From Chloroflexota bacterium (GTDB lineage: Bacteria > Chloroflexota > Dehalococcoidia > Lucifugimonadales > UBA1127), in the NCBI GenBank assembly GCA_028873745.1, contig JAPPNT010000103.1, positions 1 to 6,045 on the forward strand: a DNA stretch of 6,045 bases, written 5' to 3'. Below are positions 1 to 5,435 of the stretch, one piece after another; the first letter of the stretch is position 1; each line of letters opens with the position of its first letter. Below the pieces are notes generated by a model that saw only the letters and a program-made list of their open reading frames with translations, made no database searches and was not told the origin of the DNA. Position numbers and translations under genes: made by a program.

Positions 1-348
1 AACCCAGAAGAGGAACACCCGCAGCCCCGCCTGCCTCGCTCCCTCGCCCGGCGACGCGTTCTGGCCCGCGCGGTTCCCGATGACCGAATTGACGACTATC
101 ATCAACAGCACCAGGCCCAACCACAGCGGCGCCGATATCCACGGGTAGCTCTCCCTCAGATCGGAGCCCCACGTGGCGATGGCGAACTCCGCGAGGAGGC
201 CCACCGATGCAATCGCCCCACTCGCCATGAGGATGGTGGCGGACCCCGCCACATACAGCGAGCTTCTCGTACGCTCCAGAGTGTCGCTTATTGCCGCCCA
301 ACTCTCCTGCGGCGTGGGCACCTGTCCTTCTACGTCTGAACTCTGCAT
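1..348 (-). CDS. Small integral membrane protein, C-terminus cut by window edge
   Basis: Reading leftward from the ATG at 348, 116 codons are open to the window edge. The first 30 residues are soluble and probably helical (SWAAISDTLERTRSS, residues 16-30). A hydrophobic segment follows at about residues 31-56 and a second at about 70-91 (WISAPLWLGLVLLMIVV is its core). A short charged loop leads to residues VFLFWV at the edge, where a third segment seems to begin. The start is well supported: an AGGAGG ribosome binding site lies 6 bases upstream and a strong promoter further back. I do not recognise a named family with certainty. The layout of a soluble helix with an 'LERTR'-type motif followed by paired hydrophobic segments resembles small membrane proteins encoded next to winged-helix repressors, so a regulator gene beyond the left edge is plausible. 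That is inference. The protein probably sits in the cytoplasmic membrane; its function is unknown. Confidence 0.8.
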   Translation of the reverse strand, partial: MQSSDVEGQVPTPQESWAAISDTLERTRSSLYVAGSATILMASGAIASVGLLAEFAIATWGSDLRESYPWISAPLWLGLVLLMIVVNSVIGNRAGQNASPGEGARQAGLRVFLFWV

Positions 349-354
349 GCCCAA

Positions 355-360
355 CCTCCT
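355..360 (-). promoter_or_regulatory. Ribosome binding site of the left-edge membrane protein
   Basis: A full AGGAGG on the minus strand is separated by six bases from the ATG at 348. It fixes the start codon of a gene that would otherwise be hard to recognise, because it is truncated and has no familiar domain. Confidence 0.8.
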
Positions 361-386
361 TGTTCCGCCGTTTTGTAACAGATGTA

Positions 387-410
387 TAGTTTGTTATATA
401 AACTAGTTTA
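387..410. promoter_or_regulatory. Palindromic operator candidate inside the promoter
   Basis: TAAACTAGTTTA (399-410) is a perfect 12-base palindrome that overlaps the first bases of the -10 box and fills much of the -10/-35 spacer of the leftward promoter. A further TAGTTT half-site at 387-392 forms a second inverted pair with AAACTA (400-405) across 7 bases, so there are three half-sites in register with the promoter. A repressor bound here would block RNA polymerase. The regulator is not in the window. A winged-helix protein encoded just beyond the left edge is the natural candidate, but that is inference. Confidence 0.5.
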
Positions 411-423
411 CATTATCGGTCAA
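395..423 (-). promoter_or_regulatory. Sigma-70-type promoter for the membrane protein
   Basis: On the minus strand, TTGACC (418-423) and TATATA (395-400) are separated by exactly 17 bases. They match the -35 and -10 consensus at 5 of 6 and 4 to 5 of 6 positions. The predicted transcript begins near 388, giving a leader of about 40 bases that contains the AGGAGG. The promoter lies in an AT-rich island in otherwise GC-rich DNA. It is the best-matching promoter in the window. Confidence 0.65.
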
Positions 424-438
424 GGCGTGTCGTCACTA

Positions 439-482
439 CCTTGAAAGGCAGCCCTGAGAAGCACAAGGGGCAGTTTCAAAGG
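439..482. terminator. Imperfect long hairpin in the gap after the DinB-family gene
   Basis: CCTTGAAA (439-446) pairs with TTTCAAAGG (474-482), leaving one bulged A. An inner GCCC (451-454) pairs with GGGC (468-471). The structure sits about 30 bases beyond the stop of the leftward gene that ends at 513 and just upstream of the promoter at 395-423, where a transcript end would make sense. Neither side has a U-tract, so a classical intrinsic terminator is not supported. It may be a weak or factor-assisted terminator, or an RNA-stabilising hairpin. Confidence 0.35.
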
Positions 483-512
483 AGTGGGGCATGACACTCA
501 GAGGGATGCTCT

Positions 513-1133
513 CTAGGCCAAGACGTTGTAGCCATCAGGTAACGGGTGTCTGCCGTACAACGCCATCGTCAGCATTGTCCCCTCGCCCTGCACAACCGCA
601 ATCTCCCCCAACAGCGCCAAGGATACGTGCTGGGCAGCCGCTGGCGGCTCTACCTCGACCCCCACAGCGTTGGCGACATCCATCGTGTGGACCACCACCT
701 CAAGAACGCGCGTAGGCAGGTAGTCTATGAGCCGCACCGTGCCAATGGGAGTTGACATGGGCGCGTCGTCCTCCAGCTGCTCGATTGCCGCCAGCGCTCT
801 TTCCGCAATGGCCCGCGCGGCAGCTGCCGGATCGTCGCCCAGCTTCGCTGTGCTCCGCCGCGCGCGCTTAGCGACCTGCGCATGGATGTCGGGCGCCGCC
901 ATGGCCCGGAGGTAGTACGTGGCCGCGTCCTCCATGTCGACGGGCTTCGCCTGCCGGGAGTGCACGACCGGGCCCTCCACGGCCCGCATGACGTGGGCGA
1001 CTAGTTCCAGCACGTTCCACTCGCCAAGCCCGTGTTTATCCCAGCAGTCGGCGGGTATTCGATCGACGACGTCTACGAGCTGGAGCACACTCGCACGAAA
1101 CGCTTCTCTGACTTGGGTGCTGCGGTCGGGCAT
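513..1133 (-). CDS. DinB/maleylpyruvate isomerase (MDMPI) family metal-dependent protein
   Basis: This 206-residue protein has the pattern of the MDMPI N-terminal domain, a DinB-like four-helix bundle with a divalent metal site. The expected metal ligands are visible: H47 in 'ELVAHVMRA', and E145 and H149 in 'RVLEVVVHTMD', the motif that gives the Glu and second His in the mycothiol-dependent isomerase. W39 and N40 ('GEWNVLELVAH') fit the usual 'W...dl..H' start of the bundle. The length matches short family members that lack the extra C-terminal domain. Known relatives use thiol cofactors such as mycothiol or bacillithiol to isomerise or conjugate small molecules; the substrate here cannot be inferred. 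Mycothiol is typical of Actinobacteria, so if the host is a Chloroflexota member the cofactor is uncertain. There is no clear Shine-Dalgarno sequence before the ATG at 1133, and a -10-like box six bases upstream suggests a leaderless mRNA. The gene ends with TAG at 513-515 and seems to stand alone. Confidence 0.85.
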   Translation of the reverse strand: MPDRSTQVREAFRASVLQLVDVVDRIPADCWDKHGLGEWNVLELVAHVMRAVEGPVVHSRQAKPVDMEDAATYYLRAMAAPDIHAQVAKRARRSTAKLGDDPAAAARAIAERALAAIEQLEDDAPMSTPIGTVRLIDYLPTRVLEVVVHTMDVANAVGVEVEPPAAAQHVSLALLGEIAVVQGEGTMLTMALYGRHPLPDGYNVLA

Positions 1134-1139
1134 GCCGGG

Positions 1140-1167
1140 ATGATACGAGGGCCGCCCGGCTGAACAA
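1140..1167 (-). promoter_or_regulatory. Promoter placed for a leaderless transcript of the DinB-family gene
   Basis: On the minus strand, TATCAT (1140-1145) matches the -10 consensus at five of six positions. TTGTTC (1162-1167) is a weak -35 box at 16-base spacing. Exactly six bases (1134-1139) separate the -10 box from the ATG at 1133, which puts the expected transcription start on the A of the start codon. The absence of a ribosome binding site is consistent with this. The -35 box is poor, so the call is tentative. Confidence 0.4.
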
Positions 1168-1338
1168 GGGGACGCGGTGTCACCTTATCCCGCTACTAGG
1201 CTCGCCAGCTGCCGCCGATCAAGGGCAACCAGCACGACCGCAGCGGCACGTGCCTGGCGGCGATAGAGAGGCGGTGGCCGCCGTTTGGGAAGAAGCGTTG
1301 CCGGGGCTGGTCGATAGACCCTGGTCCGGGACAAAGAG

Positions 1339-1371
1339 GAGGGGCGCCAAGGCCTTGGCCCCGCGCCCCTC
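1339..1371 (-). terminator. Strong GC hairpin downstream of the lipoprotein gene
   Basis: GAGGGGCGC (1339-1347) and GCGCCCCTC (1363-1371) form a perfect 9-bp stem. The loop contains part of a second palindrome, CCAAGGCCTTGG (1347-1358 region), which could form an alternative fold. The hairpin lies about 50 bases past the stop of the leftward lipoprotein gene. On that strand the stem is followed by CTCTTTGTC, which is pyrimidine-rich but not a true U-tract. A transcription terminator for the lipoprotein gene is the most likely role. Confidence 0.5.
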
Positions 1372-1421
1372 ATGAGCACTGGTCTGGCGCCGGCGCTGGG
1401 CCGGGCCGGCGGTCAAGCCGA

Positions 1422-2069
1422 TTAGCCCACCTGCACCGAGCAGTTGGCTTCCTGCATCAGCGCCTGCAGGTCGCCCGGCAGCGCTGCGATCGCCGCTTGC
1501 TGGGCCACGAAAGCCTGCACGAACTGGCCGCCGAAGAACTGGGCCATCTGGGCCTGCAGCTCCTGCGGCAGCGCCGCGCCCGTGGCCGCGCCCGGCGGGA
1601 GCTGGCCGCCCAGCGCCGCCATGATGTCCTGGATCACGACCTTGTCGCTGCGCTCCAGCAGCGCGCGGTCGCGCAGGGCCGTGAGCAGGTCGATCTGGGC
1701 CTGGTTGAACGCCTCAAGCTCCGCTGGCGGGTTGAGCAGGCTGTAGCCGCCAATGTTGGCGTCCGTCAGCTCCACCAGCGCGCCCCAAGTCATCCCGCCG
1801 ACAAACGAGGTCAGCGTGAAGTTGAACTTTGAGGTAATGTTGGAGCACGCCGCCGCGTACGAGTACGTCTGAGAAGGAACGTCGGGGGTTGGCGCCGGCG
1901 TTGGGGCCGGCCGCGGCGTGGCCGTCGGCAACGGGACTGCCGTCGGCGCCACGACGGGCGTCGGGCTTGGAACCTGCGTTCGTTCTCCCTCGCATGCGAC
2001 GAACGCGACGACCATCACGAGCACAGCGAGCGCTGCGAGCCAGCGTAGGTTGATTCCGTAGGCTTTCAT
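1422..2069 (-). CDS. Secreted lipoprotein with Pro/Thr-rich linker, function unknown
   Basis: This 215-residue protein starts with a signal peptide: K2 and R9 are the positive residues, and a hydrophobic core spans about residues 10-25. A lipobox-like AFVAC follows, so C26 would be the lipidated residue after signal peptidase II cleavage. The -3 position is Phe rather than the usual Leu. Residues about 33-65 are a low-complexity linker of Pro, Thr, Ala and Val ('PTPVVAPTAVPLPTATP'), the tether often seen on Chloroflexota surface proteins. The rest (about 68-215) looks helical, rich in Ala, Gln and Leu, with C75 and C210 available to form one disulfide. I recognise no enzymatic or ligand-binding motif. 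The anchored domain probably faces outward from the membrane. The start is supported by a purine-rich GAGGAAGGGAG just before the ATG at 2069. The gene stands alone, with a strong hairpin after its TAA. Confidence 0.82.
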   Translation of the reverse strand: MKAYGINLRWLAALAVLVMVVAFVACEGERTQVPSPTPVVAPTAVPLPTATPRPAPTPAPTPDVPSQTYSYAAACSNITSKFNFTLTSFVGGMTWGALVELTDANIGGYSLLNPPAELEAFNQAQIDLLTALRDRALLERSDKVVIQDIMAALGGQLPPGAATGAALPQELQAQMAQFFGGQFVQAFVAQQAAIAALPGDLQALMQEANCSVQVG

Positions 2070-2424
2070 TATCTCCCTTCCTCACTCGTGCTGTTTGGTG
2101 GCCGGCCCGCGGTGCAGTTCCTCCCCCGATTCGGTTGCCTGCGGCCAACACGCGGGCGCGTGACTCTTCTCTCAAGGCACAGCGGACATAGTGGCCTGCG
2201 GTCCGCGCTGTTGTGGATGCTACCCCATCGCCATGCCAAAGTCAGCATGTTTAGGTGGCGGTTTCGCGTCAATCACGGGACACACCCGGACGCCGCTCTA
2301 TCCGTGCCACACCGCTATTCAAGCACATGCCGGTTGCGCCGTCTAGTGTACGCCGTCACGTTGACGAACGCCAGTGCAAGCTCGGCACATTTGAGTCGCG
2401 GCTCAATTTTTGCCGCAGAGTCCA
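2070..2424. other. 355-base gap with no convincing gene
   Basis: No reading frame here has a plausible ribosome binding site or protein-like composition, and I see no tRNA or other recognisable RNA. A weak promoter candidate for the leftward lipoprotein gene is CTGACT (2240-2245) and TAGCAT (2217-2222) on the minus strand with 17-base spacing. It matches consensus at only four of six positions in each box and would give a leader of about 140 bases. A perfect dyad CGTCA-N3-TGACG lies at 2354-2366 and could be a protein-binding site. A hairpin followed by five T residues occurs at 2391-2411 on the plus strand and is listed separately. Confidence 0.6.
2391..2416 (+). terminator. Orphan terminator-like hairpin with T5 tail
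   Basis: TTGAG (2391-2395) and CTCAA (2402-2406) pair across a six-base loop and are followed directly by TTTTT (2407-2411), in plus-strand orientation. No plus-strand gene precedes it. Read on the minus strand, an alternative 5-bp stem, GCGGC (2398-2402) with GCCGC (2412-2416), lies nine bases after the stop of the 96-residue gene but lacks a U-tract. The stem is short and not GC-rich, so this may be chance. Confidence 0.25.
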
Positions 2425-2715
2425 CTAGTCCTCCACCATGCGTCGAAGCAGTTCCCGAAGCTCCGGCGTGGCCCGCAGGGCCTCCCGCATCATCTCGACC
2501 TCCTCCTCGCCCATCATCAGCGGCGAGCGGCGGAAGCCGCCCCTGTGGTTGTACTGGCAGAACCGGACGCTCACGCTCCCTGCGGCGTGACCGTCCGTGT
2601 AGCGCATGAGCTGAAGGGTCGGCACGTGGTACTCGCCCTCCACCTGCGCCTCTTCCGCGATGTACCCGCTCCCCCAGTGGAAGGAGAACGTCTTGACTCT
2701 CTGCTTGCTCTCCAT
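2425..2715 (-). CDS. Conserved-looking 96-residue protein of unknown function
   Basis: The reading frame starts at ATG 2715 with GGGAGG five bases upstream (2721-2726), a good ribosome binding site, and ends with TAG at 2425-2427. The protein has no signal peptide or membrane segment, so it is probably cytoplasmic. Residues about 7-57 look like alternating beta strands with many aromatic residues ('TFSFHWGSGYIAEE', 'SVSVRFCQYNHRGGFRR'). Residues about 69-95 form a predicted charged helix ('EEEVEMMREALRATPELREL'). The layout suggests a compact beta-sheet domain with a C-terminal helix. I recognise no family or catalytic motif; C53 is the only cysteine. It is divergent from the HpaB-family hydroxylase, with 176 bases between the start codons, which could mean shared control, though I see no common operator. 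The larger frame covering it on the same strand (2315-3199) has no good start signal and overlaps the hydroxylase, so I take this one as the gene. Confidence 0.72.
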   Translation of the reverse strand: MESKQRVKTFSFHWGSGYIAEEAQVEGEYHVPTLQLMRYTDGHAAGSVSVRFCQYNHRGGFRRSPLMMGEEEVEMMREALRATPELRELLRRMVED

Positions 2716-2830
2716 GCCGACCTCCCGCGCTCCGAGATAGACCCGGGCGCCTCTCGACCGTAACTCTGCGACGGCGGCGGCGCGCGGTCAACCCGGCCCG
2801 GCGCGGGCACGCCTGGCGATTGCGCTCGCG

Positions 2831-2859
2831 TTGGAAGGGGCTGCCCGCCCTGCTAGAAT
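2831..2859 (+). promoter_or_regulatory. Promoter of the HpaB-family hydroxylase gene
   Basis: TTGGAA (2831-2836) and TAGAAT (2854-2859) are separated by 17 bases. They match consensus at four and five of six positions. Transcription would begin near 2866, about 26 bases before the ATG at 2892. This argues against translation from the in-frame TTG at 2820, which lies upstream of the promoter. Confidence 0.55.
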
Positions 2860-2878
2860 CTGAGCAACGCTGCGCACC

Positions 2879-2885
2879 AGGGGGA
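2879..2885 (+). promoter_or_regulatory. Ribosome binding site that decides the hydroxylase start
   Basis: AGGGGGA ends six bases before the ATG at 2892. Together with the promoter just upstream it favours a 494-residue product over the 518-residue frame beginning at TTG 2820. Confidence 0.65.
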
Positions 2886-2891
2886 CGTGTC

Positions 2892-4376
2892 ATGGGCATT
2901 CGCACGGGCCAACAGTTCCTGGAGGGGCTCCGGGACTCCCGCGAGATCTGGCTCGAGGGCGAACTCATCCGCGACGTGACCACGCACCCCAAGCTCGGGC
3001 GCATGGCGCGCACGTTGGCCGACCTCTTCGACCTGCAGCACGACCCGGCCCTGCACGACGACATGACCTTCACCTCGCCGGCCACCGGCGACCCCGTTGG
3101 CCTCTCGTTCATCATCCCGCACAGCCGGGAGGACCTGCTCCGGCGCCGGCGCGCCCTCGAGATCGTCTCAGACGCCCACCACGGCATCCTCGGCCGCACG
3201 CCCGACTACGTGAACATCCAGGTCACCGCCACGCGGCAAATGGCGGAGGAGCACGGGCGCAAGGAAAGGTCCTTCGCGCAGAACCTCGTCGATTACCACG
3301 CCTACATCCGCGACAACGACCTCTCCCTCACCCACTGCTTCGGCCACCCGCAGGTCAACCGCGGCGTCGCCATCGGCCAGCAGCCGGACCCCTACGTCCC
3401 CGTCGGCGTCGTCGACACTACCTCCGAGGGCATCATCCTCCGCGGCGCCAAGCTCCTCGCTACCCTGGCCCCCTTCTCGGACGAGCTCTTCGTCCCGCCC
3501 TACCGCCCCCTGCGCGGCGAGGAGGAGGAGATGTACGCCCTCGGCTTCGCCATCCCCACGGCGACGAAGGGCCTCAGCTTCATCTGCCGCGAGAGCTTCG
3601 ACAAGGGCCGCTCCCTCTACGACCAACCCCTCTCCAGCCGTTTCGACGAGATGGATGCCCTCGCCGTCTTCGACGACGTCCTCGTCCCCTGGGAGCGCGT
3701 CTTCTGCTACGGCGACTGGCAGCTCCACAACCACCTGGTCGCCCTCGGCATCATGTGGCGGCAGTACATGCAGCACGTCGCCGTCAAGAACATCGCCAAG
3801 CTGGAGTTCGCCATCGGCATGGCCCACGCGCTGTGCGACACCATCGGCATCGGCGTCCACAGCCACGTTCAGGAGAAGATGGCCGAGATCATCGACACCA
3901 CCGAGACCGTCCGCGCCTACCTCCGCGCCATGGAGGCCGACGCCGGCCCCTGGCAGGGCGAAGGCGTCTGGCTCTCCCCCGAGCCCTGCCACGCCATGCG
4001 TCACTGGGCCCCCGACGCCTACCAGCGCGTCACCGACATCCTCCAGCAACTCGCCGCCGCCGGTCTCATGCTCACCCCCACCGAGGCCGACCTCGACGGC
4101 GCCATGCGCCCCCTCATCGACAAGTACTTCCAGGGCGCCAACGCCAGCGCCTTCGACCGCGTCCGGCTCTTCCGGCTCGTCTGGGACTTCATCGGCACCC
4201 AGTTCGGCTCGCGCCAGATCCTCTACGAGCGCTACTTCAACGGCGACGTCGTCCGCCTCCGCCAGGGCCGCTACCACACCTACGACTACTCCCGCGCCGA
4301 CGCCTCCCTCCAGCGCTTCTGGCAAGAAACGGATCGCCGCGCCGCAGAGGAGCAGGTCGGTGAGACTGCAGGGTAG
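2892..4376 (+). CDS. HpaB-family flavin-dependent aromatic hydroxylase (oxygenase component)
   Basis: This 494-residue protein belongs to the 4-hydroxyphenylacetate 3-monooxygenase oxygenase family, which has an acyl-CoA dehydrogenase fold. Such enzymes use reduced flavin from a separate reductase and O2 to hydroxylate phenols ortho to the OH, or to dehalogenate chlorophenols. Family hallmarks in order are 'GRTPDYVN' (101-108), 'LTHCFGHPQVNR' (146-157), 'GIILRGAKLLATLAPFSDE' (180-198), 'VFDDVLVPWERVF' (259-271) and 'FGSRQILYERYFNGD' (438-452). R102, Y106 and H148 align by motif with the substrate-binding Arg, Tyr and His of Thermus HpaB. There are no Cys residues in the 'GRTPDY' region, where 4-hydroxybutyryl-CoA dehydratase, a distant relative, holds its iron-sulfur cluster, so that function is unlikely. 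The length is between Thermus HpaB (about 480) and E. coli HpaB (520). No HpaC-type reductase or ring-cleavage gene is nearby, so the true substrate is open. Third positions are almost all C or G. Confidence 0.92.
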   Translation: MGIRTGQQFLEGLRDSREIWLEGELIRDVTTHPKLGRMARTLADLFDLQHDPALHDDMTFTSPATGDPVGLSFIIPHSREDLLRRRRALEIVSDAHHGILGRTPDYVNIQVTATRQMAEEHGRKERSFAQNLVDYHAYIRDNDLSLTHCFGHPQVNRGVAIGQQPDPYVPVGVVDTTSEGIILRGAKLLATLAPFSDELFVPPYRPLRGEEEEMYALGFAIPTATKGLSFICRESFDKGRSLYDQPLSSRFDEMDALAVFDDVLVPWERVFCYGDWQLHNHLVALGIMWRQYMQHVAVKNIAKLEFAIGMAHALCDTIGIGVHSHVQEKMAEIIDTTETVRAYLRAMEADAGPWQGEGVWLSPEPCHAMRHWAPDAYQRVTDILQQLAAAGLMLTPTEADLDGAMRPLIDKYFQGANASAFDRVRLFRLVWDFIGTQFGSRQILYERYFNGDVVRLRQGRYHTYDYSRADASLQRFWQETDRRAAEEQVGETAG

Positions 4377-4399
4377 GGGCGTCCGGTCTGCCTGAAATG

Positions 4400-4433
4400 C
4401 CCGTTCTCAGATGGAGATCCCCCTCCGAACGGG
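4400..4433 (+). terminator. Hairpin after the hydroxylase gene
   Basis: CCCGTTC (4400-4406) and GAACGGG (4427-4433) form a perfect 7-bp stem. GGAG (4413-4416) and CTCC (4423-4426) add an inner helix after a six-base bulge (4407-4412). It lies 23 bases past the TAG at 4376. The bases after the stem are AAAAATC, not T residues, so a standard intrinsic terminator is not met. It probably ends or protects the hydroxylase mRNA. Confidence 0.4.
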
Positions 4434-4517
4434 AAAAATCGAGCTCTACGTGTTTCATAGGCCTTGGCGCTTGCAGAGTTGCGACATCAGTTTTCGACGA
4501 TGCAGCCGTCACGTATG

Positions 4518-4523
4518 AAGGGA
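4518..4523 (+). promoter_or_regulatory. Ribosome binding site that decides the methyltransferase start
   Basis: AAGGGA lies six bases before the ATG at 4530. The in-frame alternatives (TTG 4464, ATG 4500, ATG 4515) have no comparable purine-rich sequence at a suitable distance, and the residues they would add do not look like part of the fold. Confidence 0.6.
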
Positions 4524-4529
4524 AGAGGC

Positions 4530-5333
4530 ATGAGCGAAGAAGACTTCGAAGCCCTGCATAGCCAGTCCAGGACAGCCTGGGACACCAACGCCGCCTTCTG
4601 GGACCAGCGCATGGGCGAGGGAAACGAGTTCCACAAAACGCTGGTGGAACCGGCAACGTTGGCGCTGCTGGAGCTGGAGATAGGGCAGCAGGTTCTTGAC
4701 GCTGCCTGCGGCAACGGTCAGTTCGCCCGCCGTATGGCCGAGTCGGGAGCCACGGTTACCGCCTTTGACTTCTCGGCTCCCATGATCGATATCGCGCAAG
4801 CTCGAACGGGGTCGGACCTCTCCGTTGACTACCGCGTCATCGACGCCGCTGACTCCAATTCCTTGCTTGGATTGGGTGAAGGGCGATTTCACGCAGCCGT
4901 TTGCTCGATGGCCTTCATGGATATGTCGGACATTGCCCCGCTCGTCACTGCCCTGCCCGCGCTTTTGAAGCCCGGCGGGCGCTTCGTCTTTTCGGTCATG
5001 CACCCCTGCTTCAATTCACCTGAAATCATGATGATCATGGAGAGGCACGAACGCGGCGGGAACGCCATGATTGAGAGGTCCATCAAGGTGGCCCGGTATG
5101 CACAGCCATACGCCGCAAAGGGAATCGCCATGCTCGGGCAGCCGGAGCCACACTGGTATTTTCACCGGCCTTTGAGCGCCCTGCTGAATGCGTGCTTTCG
5201 CGTCGGCTTCGTGATGGACGGCATCCTCGAGCCCACGTTCGGCAAGATTGACGAGGACTACAAGACGCTCTCCTGGTCTCACCTACCCGACATTCCGCCC
5301 TTGCTCGTAGCAAGGATGCGGCTGCCTGCCTGA
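4530..5333 (+). CDS. Class I SAM-dependent methyltransferase
   Basis: This 267-residue protein transfers methyl groups from S-adenosylmethionine to an unknown acceptor. The Rossmann-type motifs are clear. Motif I is 'VLDAACGNGQFARRMA' (55-70), the glycine-rich SAM loop. D80 at the end of strand 2 ('VTAFDFSAPMI') would bind the ribose hydroxyls. 'HAAVCSMAFMDM' (121-132) is the strand 4 region, and 'LLKPGGRFVFSVMHPCF' (145-161) is the post-motif III region with an 'S..HPCF' sequence seen in a subset of small-molecule methyltransferases. The N-terminal 'WDTNAAFWDQRMGEGNEFHKTLVEP' (17-41) is a typical lid helix, and the C-terminal segment (about 205-263) probably caps the substrate site. There is no signal peptide or membrane segment. 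The 153-base gap before the gene and the 102-base gap after it suggest its own transcript. Third codon positions are more mixed than in the flanking genes. Acceptor and pathway cannot be read from the sequence. Confidence 0.9.
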   Translation: MSEEDFEALHSQSRTAWDTNAAFWDQRMGEGNEFHKTLVEPATLALLELEIGQQVLDAACGNGQFARRMAESGATVTAFDFSAPMIDIAQARTGSDLSVDYRVIDAADSNSLLGLGEGRFHAAVCSMAFMDMSDIAPLVTALPALLKPGGRFVFSVMHPCFNSPEIMMIMERHERGGNAMIERSIKVARYAQPYAAKGIAMLGQPEPHWYFHRPLSALLNACFRVGFVMDGILEPTFGKIDEDYKTLSWSHLPDIPPLLVARMRLPA

Positions 5334-5388
5334 TCTGGTGACGGCTCGGTTGCCCCCGCCTTTCTGCTTGCTTCCCCGCCCCCTGCTG

Positions 5389-5394
5389 TACAAT
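5389..5394 (+). promoter_or_regulatory. Possible -10 box of the M20 peptidase gene
   Basis: TACAAT matches the -10 consensus at five of six positions and would start transcription near 5401, 35 bases before the ATG at 5436. The only -35 candidate, TTGCTT (5368-5373), is at a short 15-base spacing, so the promoter is tentative. No other element in the 102-base gap stands out. Confidence 0.35.
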
Positions 5395-5435
5395 ACCCCC
5401 AACCTGCCCCCAACCCCTCGACCACGGAGGCCGCC

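Noticed and set aside
1134..1421. Short minus-strand frames in the gap between the lipoprotein and the DinB-family gene
   Set aside because: They overlap one another, have no ribosome binding sites and have low-complexity products. The gap is better explained by a terminator hairpin and a promoter.
2820..2891. Extended N-terminus of the hydroxylase from TTG 2820
   Set aside because: The likely -35 and -10 boxes lie inside this stretch, and a good ribosome binding site precedes the ATG at 2892, where the family-like sequence begins.
2315..3199. A 294-codon minus-strand frame spanning the 96-residue gene and the start of the hydroxylase
   Set aside because: It is Arg/Ser-rich, has no ribosome binding site, and conflicts with two better-supported genes.
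3168..4325. A 385-codon open frame on the minus strand opposite the hydroxylase gene
   Set aside because: Its product is a low-complexity run of Val, Ala, Gly, Asp and Glu. It arises from the C/G third-position bias of the real gene and has no family motif.
3655..4395. A 246-codon plus-strand frame inside the hydroxylase gene
   Set aside because: The product is almost entirely Ser, Pro, Thr and Ala, as expected from a shifted reading of a GC-biased gene. It has no independent start signal.
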